10,649 nucleotides of DNA, from NCBI GenBank assembly GCA_003228415.1, contig QIDL01000094.1, positions 1-10,649 on the forward strand. Direction: 5' to 3'. Positions within the stretch are counted from its first letter, which is position 1. Each line of letters starts with the position of its first letter. Origin of the DNA: Gammaproteobacteria bacterium (lineage in GTDB: Bacteria > Pseudomonadota > Gammaproteobacteria > Pseudomonadales > Azotimanducaceae). Under the pieces are notes generated by a model. It was not told the DNA's origin. It did no database searches and saw nothing but the letters and a program-made list of their open reading frames with translations. Of this stretch, positions 6,377 to 10,649 are shown piece by piece. The translations under genes and the position numbers were made by a program.

Positions 6377-7422
6377 CAGACATGAAAGCCGCACGGCTGC
6401 ATACCCCTGGCGAACCGTTGACCATCGAGTCGATACCGGTACCGAACCCCGAACCTCACGAGGTGATGGTCGAGATCGAGGCCTGTGGCTTGTGTGGCAC
6501 GGACATTCACCTGGCGGTCGATGGTGACATTCCGGTTGAGCGCACGCCGATCACTCTCGGTCACGAAGCCGCCGGGGTGGTAGCGAGCGTTGGTGATGCG
6601 GTGGCGGGATACTCGGTCGGCGATCGCGTGGCGCTGTTTCCATCCGCGACCTGCGGGCACTGCCGATTCTGCATGAGCGGGCGCGAGTCTCTCTGCGAAA
6701 ACTCCAAGGTCTACGGTATGTCGCGCGATGGTTCGCTGGCGCAGTTCGCGGTGGCGCCATCGTGGTCGCTGATACCGATTCCGGAAGCCGTGCCGTTCGA
6801 AATCGCCGCCATCATCACCGACGGCGTCTCCACACCATTTCATGCCCTGCGCACCCGCGGCGCGCTCATCGCCGGGGAATCCGTTGCCGTGGTCGGCTGC
6901 GGGGGCCTCGGCACCCACGCGATACTGCTGGCGCGCATGATGGGCGCGGGTTTTATAGTCGCGATCGACACTCAAGAGCAGGCGCGGGCGCGGGCGCTGG
7001 AACTGGGTGCGGATCTCGCAATCGACCCGGCTGCCGAACCACGAGTCGGCAGGTATATTCGTCAGCATCTGGGACGCGGGGTCGATCTGGCGCTGGAGTT
7101 CGTAGGGCGCGCCCAGACCGTTGGCGTCGCCTTGAGCGTTCTGGACAGCGGCGGACGGGCGGTGATAGTCGGTGTCGGGATGGAGCGGCCGGAACTCCCG
7201 GCACTGGTCAGCTTCGTCGGCCGCGAGCAATCCGTTTCCGGCTCGTTCGGTATGAACAAACGCGACATCGAAGATCTCTTCGCACTGGTCGCCGGAGGCA
7301 GGCTGAATCTCGATCGATCCATTTCGGGTCGGTATCCACTAGCCGGTATCAACGATGCGCTGGCGAGGCTCGCGAGCAAAGACACCGACGTGGTGCGCCT
7401 GGTCGTCAATCCCGGACGCTGA
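6373..7422 (+). CDS. Zinc-dependent medium-chain alcohol dehydrogenase
   Basis: The 349-residue protein is a medium-chain zinc alcohol dehydrogenase that interconverts an alcohol and a ketone or aldehyde with NAD(H). C41 with T43 and D44 (GLCGTD), and H64 with E65 (GHEAAG), form the catalytic zinc site. C94, C97, C100 and C108 (CGHCRFC...C) bind the structural zinc. The residue where liver enzyme has its third zinc ligand, Cys174, appears to be aspartate (D150 in ITDGVSTPFHAL). VGCGGLGTHA (174-183) is the Rossmann loop, and an acid at the end of the second strand (D199 in VAIDT) favours NAD over NADP. With no short-chain or FadB-type hydroxyacyl-CoA dehydrogenase in the operon, it may oxidise the hydroxyacyl-CoA made by hydratase 1; that is inference. 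It overlaps the TetR gene by four bases; the next ATG, at 6382, is an alternative start. Confidence 0.93.
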   Translation: MTDMKAARLHTPGEPLTIESIPVPNPEPHEVMVEIEACGLCGTDIHLAVDGDIPVERTPITLGHEAAGVVASVGDAVAGYSVGDRVALFPSATCGHCRFCMSGRESLCENSKVYGMSRDGSLAQFAVAPSWSLIPIPEAVPFEIAAIITDGVSTPFHALRTRGALIAGESVAVVGCGGLGTHAILLARMMGAGFIVAIDTQEQARARALELGADLAIDPAAEPRVGRYIRQHLGRGVDLALEFVGRAQTVGVALSVLDSGGRAVIVGVGMERPELPALVSFVGREQSVSGSFGMNKRDIEDLFALVAGGRLNLDRSISGRYPLAGINDALARLASKDTDVVRLVVNPGR

Positions 7423-7451
7423 CCCCTCCGGGCCCCACCCCGGTCGACGGC

Positions 7452-8093
7452 CTAATCGCCACTCAATTCGTCCACCGCCCGCAGAATATCCCCGGCTCCT
7501 TCCGGGTCGGGAATCTCTTCGATCCGCTCCGGAACATTGTCGTACTCCAGGTGCAGTGCCCGGCACATGGTGGCGTGCATTTCATACATGCAGGTGATGT
7601 AGGTGAGTTCTAGGATCTCCTCATCGGAGAGGTGCATCTTCAGGGCGTCGAACAACCCATCCGGTGTGCGTCCCCCGTCCAGCACCAGGCAATCGGCATA
7701 AGCGAGCACCAATCGTTCCACCTCATCGAAACAATCCGCCGCCTGCCAATGCGGAATGGCATTGATCTGTTCTTCGGTGAAACCGAGGTAGCGCATGGAC
7801 TTGCAGTGCTGCGAGAAGACGAACTGGCTGCCACGGGCATAACCCGCCCGGGTCTGGCCGAGTTCACGGAGTTTGGCATCAAGCGAGCGTTTGGGGCTGC
7901 GATAGAAACGGAACCCCTCCACGCTGTGAGCAAAGCAATCCGGAACCAGCGCGAATACCGTCCACCAGTTACCCGGCGTACCGGTGTCGGTACCAGGCTC
8001 CGCAACCGGATCACGCTCACCAAACAGGTGGCTGTACATGCGCTGGATTTCCTCCGGCGCATCGTCTTTGCTGACCTGACGTAGTCTGGGCAT
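7452..8093 (-). CDS. Carboxymuconolactone decarboxylase (AhpD-like) family protein without CxxC
   Basis: The 213-residue product belongs to the carboxymuconolactone decarboxylase/AhpD-like alpha-helical family. The core LGQTRAGYARGSQFVFSQHC (78-97) followed by KSMRYLGFTEEQI aligns with the usual ASQxxxCxxCxxxHxxxARxxG segment. The active-site histidine is kept (H96), while the two cysteines of peroxidase-type members are replaced by S89 and V92; a cysteine (C97) follows the histidine. It is therefore unlikely to be an AhpD-type disulphide reductase. Similar proteins of about 200 residues are, as I recall, common in mycobacteria and marine proteobacteria near catabolic genes, without an assigned reaction. 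I chose the ATG at 8093 because AGGAGG (complement of 8101-8106) lies seven bases upstream; the frame is open to a GTG at 8153. It is convergent with the alcohol dehydrogenase, 29 bases between stops. Confidence 0.88.
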   Translation of the reverse strand: MPRLRQVSKDDAPEEIQRMYSHLFGERDPVAEPGTDTGTPGNWWTVFALVPDCFAHSVEGFRFYRSPKRSLDAKLRELGQTRAGYARGSQFVFSQHCKSMRYLGFTEEQINAIPHWQAADCFDEVERLVLAYADCLVLDGGRTPDGLFDALKMHLSDEEILELTYITCMYEMHATMCRALHLEYDNVPERIEEIPDPEGAGDILRAVDELSGD

Positions 8094-8100
8094 CTGAGCC

Positions 8101-8106
8101 CCTCCT
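8101..8106 (-). promoter_or_regulatory. Ribosome binding site deciding the start of the CMD-like gene
   Basis: The complement reads AGGAGG, a full Shine-Dalgarno core, seven bases before the ATG at 8093. It rules in that start over the upstream GTG at 8153. Confidence 0.75.
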
Positions 8107-8135
8107 CGATTAGTTGCTTTCCGAGGATTATGAAG

Positions 8136-8148
8136 CTCTGTGACAGAG
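8136..8148. promoter_or_regulatory. Perfect 13-bp dyad, possible operator of the CMD-like gene
   Basis: CTCTGT and ACAGAG form a perfect inverted repeat around a single central base. On the minus strand it lies just upstream of CATAAT (complement of 8127-8132), a five-of-six match to a -10 box, about 34 bases before the CMD-like start codon. A repressor bound there would cover the space between -35 and -10. No good -35 is seen, and the role is inference. Confidence 0.35.
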
Positions 8149-8166
8149 AACACTATTGCCGAATGG

Positions 8167-8457
8167 CTACATCGATTTTGCTAAGGCGGGGCTGAAGTTG
8201 GGCGTCAGCGGACGGCCCATGGCGTAGGAGTCCAACACGAATTCCCGAATGACCGACATGCTGCCATCCCCTTTGGACGCTCGGTCGCGCAGCAGTTCCT
8301 TGAGCATGCCGGCTTCGATTTCCGCTTCGAATTGCGACTCGTACGGTCCGACATCGACTCCTTCGCGAGTATGGAAAAACCACTTTCCATCACTCAGGAA
8401 TACGCGATCGGAGCGAAACCAGGTTCTGGGTTTTTCATCGACTCGGGCTGCGTTCAT
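8167..8457 (-). CDS. DUF6316-like small protein of unknown function
   Basis: The 96-residue frame contains FRSDRVFLSDGKWFFHTREG (14-33) followed by VDVGPYES, which I recognise as the DUF6316 pattern (R-S-x-R-x-F, then W-[YF]-F-x-T-R-E-G, then G-P-[FY]). These are short soluble proteins, in my recollection confined to gammaproteobacteria, with no known function. There is no signal peptide or membrane segment. The C-terminal half (SMSVIREFVLDSYAMGRPLT) is not recognised. I prefer the ATG at 8457 because the domain begins soon after it; a GTG at 8502 would add 15 residues and neither has a strong ribosome site. It lies 73 bases upstream of the CMD-like gene on the same strand and may be cotranscribed, although a dyad and a -10-like box lie between them. 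Confidence 0.7.
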   Translation of the reverse strand: MNAARVDEKPRTWFRSDRVFLSDGKWFFHTREGVDVGPYESQFEAEIEAGMLKELLRDRASKGDGSMSVIREFVLDSYAMGRPLTPNFSPALAKSM

Positions 8458-8536
8458 AGCGTTGTGCCAGCTCTGTGACCAGGTGAGCAGTCTGCTGGCC
8501 ACTCCAACCGAGGTCTGTAGCTGGAATGTTAACGGT

Positions 8537-8566
8537 TTGACACTTATTTGAGTTCCAAAATATCGT
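8537..8566 (+). promoter_or_regulatory. Predicted sigma70-type promoter of the MFS gene
   Basis: TTGACA at 8537-8542 is a perfect -35 box. TATCGT at 8561-8566 matches the -10 consensus at four of six positions with an 18-base spacer. Transcription would start near 8573, giving about 58 bases of leader. TTGAGT and TCCAA inside the spacer recur at similar spacing in the catabolic operon promoter. Confidence 0.42.
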
Positions 8567-8574
8567 TTAACTCA
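8549..8574. repeat. Inverted repeat TGAGTT / AACTCA over the MFS promoter
   Basis: TGAGTT (8549-8554) and AACTCA (8569-8574) are exact inverted arms with a 14-base centre that includes the proposed -10 box. The size suits a dimeric regulator, but six-base arms can occur by chance in AT-rich sequence. Confidence 0.35.
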
Positions 8575-8630
8575 TTGTTTTTAATGACAATTTATTGGCC
8601 ACTTGGAAAGATGCGTATGATGCGCGGCCT

Positions 8631-9878
8631 ATGACCGATCCAGCCCCGCCTAGATCCGCCTTTCCCTGGTACCTGACCAGCGCCAGCCTGTGGATGGCTG
8701 GCATGAGCCTGCAGGGGTTTCTGTTCACCTGGCTGCTGGTTGGCACTCTGGAGATAGCGGCGGACCAGGTCGGTATCGCCCGTTCCCTGGCGGAATTTCC
8801 ACCACTGGTGATCTTATTGCTGGGCGGGGTACTCGGTGACCGCTTCAACGGTAAGCGCTACCTCAGCACGATGCATGTATTGATGGCGCTGCCGCCGCTG
8901 TTGATCGCTTTCGTTGATCGGTCCGGTGGGCTGAACTACGCATGGGTGGTGGTTTTCGGGATGCTGATGGCCAGCATTCAGGCTCTGTCCGATCCCACCC
9001 GGCAATCGGTGCTGAGCCGGGTCTCACGACTGGACGTGCAGCGCTCGATCACCATCATGACCATTCTCACTTCTCTGGTCGGGCTCTCGGGCTTCTACCT
9101 CGGTGGCAATCTGGACAGCCTGGGTCTGTCCAATGTGCTGTTCATTCAGGCAGGTCTGTTCGCTCTTGGCCTGGTCGCCACTTCGAGATTCCCGGAACTG
9201 CCCATGCCGAAAGCGGCGAATTTTCGTGCCGGCCTCAGCACCGGCATGAAGGCGCTGTGGGCACTGCCATTGGTACGCAATGTCATCGGCCTCAACTTTC
9301 TCTCGAGCCTGTTCAACGCTGGCGCCTATATCGTGGCCATCCCCTACATCGTCAAAGAAATCTACCTGGGTGACGCCGCCTTCTTCGCCACCGTGATGAT
9401 GGTATTCACCGCTGGCAGCATCGGCTCCAATGTTCTGCTGCTGACGGTCATGCCACTCAGGCATCCGGGCAGGCTGTTCCTGAGCATGCAACTGACCCGC
9501 GCCGTCATTCTGCTGATTCTCTGGTTGCAGCCCAACGTGTGGGTCTTCCATGGATTGATCTTCGCCTGGGGCCTGAACATGGGCGTCACGACCACCATGG
9601 TTCGTACCACGGTCCAGGAGCTGGCGCCGGTGGCGGTTCGGGCGCAGATTCTATCGGTGTTGTTGTTGAGCTTTTTACTGAGTTCACCCATCAGCTCGCT
9701 GCTGCTCGGTCAGCTGATCGCCATCACCTCACCCTTGGCTGCCTTGCTGCCAGGCGTCGTCATCTCGGTGGTCATATTCACGATCGGGATCAAATTCAGC
9801 GGCTTGTGGCAGTACCGCTATTCAGGCAAGCCGTTGTCGATGCCGGTCGATGGCGAACGAGCCCCTTCTCTGATGTAG
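8631..9878 (+). CDS. Major facilitator superfamily transporter (MFS_3/EntS-like exporter type)
   Basis: This 415-residue inner-membrane protein has about twelve hydrophobic helices, with a central cytoplasmic loop near 185-210. The loop after helix 2 reads GVLGDRFNGKR (66-76), the MFS motif A. SDPTRQSVLSR (120-130), after helix 4, resembles the N-P-x-R-x-x-L element of EntS and related MFS_3 exporters, so efflux of a small molecule by proton exchange is the likeliest role. The substrate is unknown; a link to the catabolic operon is only positional. I chose the ATG at 8631; an in-frame TTG at 8595 would add twelve unremarkable residues. No good ribosome site precedes the ATG, but a tiny reading frame ends in an ATGA overlap with it. 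The last 20 codons overlap the end of the convergent hydrolase gene. Confidence 0.9.
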   Translation: MTDPAPPRSAFPWYLTSASLWMAGMSLQGFLFTWLLVGTLEIAADQVGIARSLAEFPPLVILLLGGVLGDRFNGKRYLSTMHVLMALPPLLIAFVDRSGGLNYAWVVVFGMLMASIQALSDPTRQSVLSRVSRLDVQRSITIMTILTSLVGLSGFYLGGNLDSLGLSNVLFIQAGLFALGLVATSRFPELPMPKAANFRAGLSTGMKALWALPLVRNVIGLNFLSSLFNAGAYIVAIPYIVKEIYLGDAAFFATVMMVFTAGSIGSNVLLLTVMPLRHPGRLFLSMQLTRAVILLILWLQPNVWVFHGLIFAWGLNMGVTTTMVRTTVQELAPVAVRAQILSVLLLSFLLSSPISSLLLGQLIAITSPLAALLPGVVISVVIFTIGIKFSGLWQYRYSGKPLSMPVDGERAPSLM

Positions 9879-10649
9879 TCGGCCACCAACCGCGGGTCCT
9901 GCATCGGCATGAAATGGGTCATCTCCGGCAGGTATACGTCGGTACCGTCAGGAAACTGTGCAGCGACCGCCTCCCAGGTAGGCGAAGTGGAGAAATCCAT
10001 GACCGCATCCCGATCCGGATCCGGTCCTTTCGCCCGCAACACCACTACCGGCACGGTCACCTGGCGAATCTGCTCGTGGGCGTCGGTACTGGTGTTTCCC
10101 AGATAAATGGATGACTCCACCAATGGCGGGCAGGCGAGTTCGAATCTACCGGTGCCATCGGTTTTAGCCACAACACCATAGCGACAGTAGTCCTCAAGCA
10201 CCAGATCGTCCCACACCGCAAAAGATCCGCGTTCTTTGAAGCGCTCATACATCTCGTGCCAGCTGGCAAAGTCGTTACGGCGCCTGGATACCGGATGATC
10301 TTCCGCGCCGTCGAAACCTCGATAGCGGTCGGCGGTGTAAGCGTCCGGTTCGAAGATCACCGGATCCACCAGCACCAGGTGTTTAAAAGCCCGAGGATGG
10401 CTTGCCGCCACATGCACCAGACAATGACCGCCCATGGAATGACCAACGCCAATGGCGTCGCCAAGCGACAGATGCTCGACCAGCTCACTGATATCAGCGG
10501 CGAAGCTGTTCCACACATAGGGCTCGACCCGATCACTGCGACCGTGACCGCGCATGTCAACCGCATAGACATGAAAACCGGTTCCGAGCGCGGCGATCGT
10601 CTGATCCCAGCAACGCGCATGGAATCCCGTGGCGTGCAGCAGCAACACC
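9818..10649 (-). CDS. Alpha/beta-fold hydrolase, N-terminus beyond the window
   Basis: The visible 276 residues are an alpha/beta hydrolase missing its first strand or two, since the gene enters from the right edge. LLLHATGFHARCWD (2-15 of the visible part) holds the HG-type oxyanion loop. GHSMGG (69-74) is the nucleophile elbow with Ser71. H245 in MTHFMPM is the catalytic histidine, and D210 or D212 in KGPDPDRD is the probable acid. VDMRGHGRSD (30-39) is typical of epoxide-hydrolase, lactonase and ester-hydrolase relatives. A cytoplasmic esterase, lactonase or C-C hydrolase are all possible. The GTG at 10648 that opens the visible frame is not a likely start, as homologues carry 20-40 residues before the LLLHG strand. 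The stop lies 61 bases inside the MFS gene on the other strand. Confidence 0.9.
   Translation of the reverse strand, partial: VLLLHATGFHARCWDQTIAALGTGFHVYAVDMRGHGRSDRVEPYVWNSFAADISELVEHLSLGDAIGVGHSMGGHCLVHVAASHPRAFKHLVLVDPVIFEPDAYTADRYRGFDGAEDHPVSRRRNDFASWHEMYERFKERGSFAVWDDLVLEDYCRYGVVAKTDGTGRFELACPPLVESSIYLGNTSTDAHEQIRQVTVPVVVLRAKGPDPDRDAVMDFSTSPTWEAVAAQFPDGTDVYLPEMTHFMPMQDPRLVADYIREGARSPSTGIDNGLPE

Larger units (their letters stand above)
8458..8630. promoter_or_regulatory. AT-rich divergent promoter region between DUF6316-like gene and MFS gene
   Basis: No convincing gene is seen here apart from the possible 15-residue extension of the DUF6316-like frame to a GTG at 8502. The part from about 8527 to 8597 is clearly AT-richer than the surrounding genes, as expected for promoters. 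It contains TTGACA at 8537, an inverted repeat at 8549-8574, and TGACAA (8585-8590), whose complement TTGTCA could be a -35 for the leftward gene. Confidence 0.5.

Noticed and set aside
6277..7230. Antisense open frame of 317 codons on the minus strand
   Set aside because: It is the shadow of the zinc alcohol dehydrogenase. No motif, no ribosome site and an Arg/His-rich composition.
486..7422. Assignment to the known acyclic terpene (atu) or leucine (liu) utilisation clusters
   Set aside because: Those clusters contain biotin-dependent acyl-CoA carboxylase subunits, which are absent from this window.
7428..7443. Hairpin CCGGG...CCCGG between the convergent alcohol dehydrogenase and CMD-like genes, considered as a terminator
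   Set aside because: The stem is only five base pairs with a six-base loop, and neither strand shows a T run after it.
7632..8084. Plus-strand frame of 150 codons opposite the CMD-like gene
   Set aside because: The minus-strand frame has the family motifs and an AGGAGG site; the plus-strand translation resembles nothing known to me.

Overview
The window reads as ordinary bacterial chromosome from a GC-rich proteobacterium. I favour a gammaproteobacterium: the small protein near 8.2-8.5 kb resembles DUF6316, which I associate with that class, and the start sites carry AGGAGG-type Shine-Dalgarno sequences. This placement is inference. I see no RNA genes, insertion sequences, CRISPR arrays, phage genes or origins.

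Layout. (a) 1-330, minus strand: the 5' part of a secreted protein with an FG-GAP/VCBS-like Asn-Gly-Asp-Gly motif, cut by the window edge. (b) 331-485: divergent promoter region. (c) 486-7422, plus strand: a compact eight-gene run with the spacing of one operon. The order is acyl-CoA dehydrogenase 1, enoyl-CoA hydratase 1, amidohydrolase-2 family protein, hot-dog thioesterase, crotonase 2, acyl-CoA dehydrogenase 2, TetR regulator, zinc alcohol dehydrogenase. (d) 7452-8457, minus strand: a carboxymuconolactone-decarboxylase-like protein and, upstream of it, the DUF6316-like protein. (e) 8458-8630: AT-rich divergent promoter region. (f) 8631-9878, plus strand: an MFS exporter-like transporter, whose 3' end overlaps by 61 bp the convergent 3' end of an alpha/beta hydrolase (9818-10649, minus strand) that runs off the right edge.

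The operon looks like a dedicated catabolic route for a CoA-activated acid, not generic fatty-acid oxidation. It has two dehydrogenases that place the catalytic glutamate at different structural positions. It has two crotonases, one canonical and one lacking both hydratase glutamates. It has a zinc dehydrogenase that could replace a 3-hydroxyacyl-CoA dehydrogenase, a thioesterase to free the acid or CoA, and a TIM-barrel amidohydrolase-family protein without the usual N-terminal HxH metal motif. No CoA ligase, thiolase or ETF gene is visible here. By analogy with cyclohexanecarboxylate degradation (dehydrogenate, hydrate, oxidise, ring-open by a crotonase), a cyclic or branched substrate is a reasonable guess, but nothing in the sequence identifies it. 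The TetR protein is the obvious candidate regulator; its operator is not proven.

The most interesting points are the atypical active sites (amidohydrolase, crotonase 2, CMD-like protein), their conserved-looking grouping, and a shared promoter architecture in front of the operon and the transporter.
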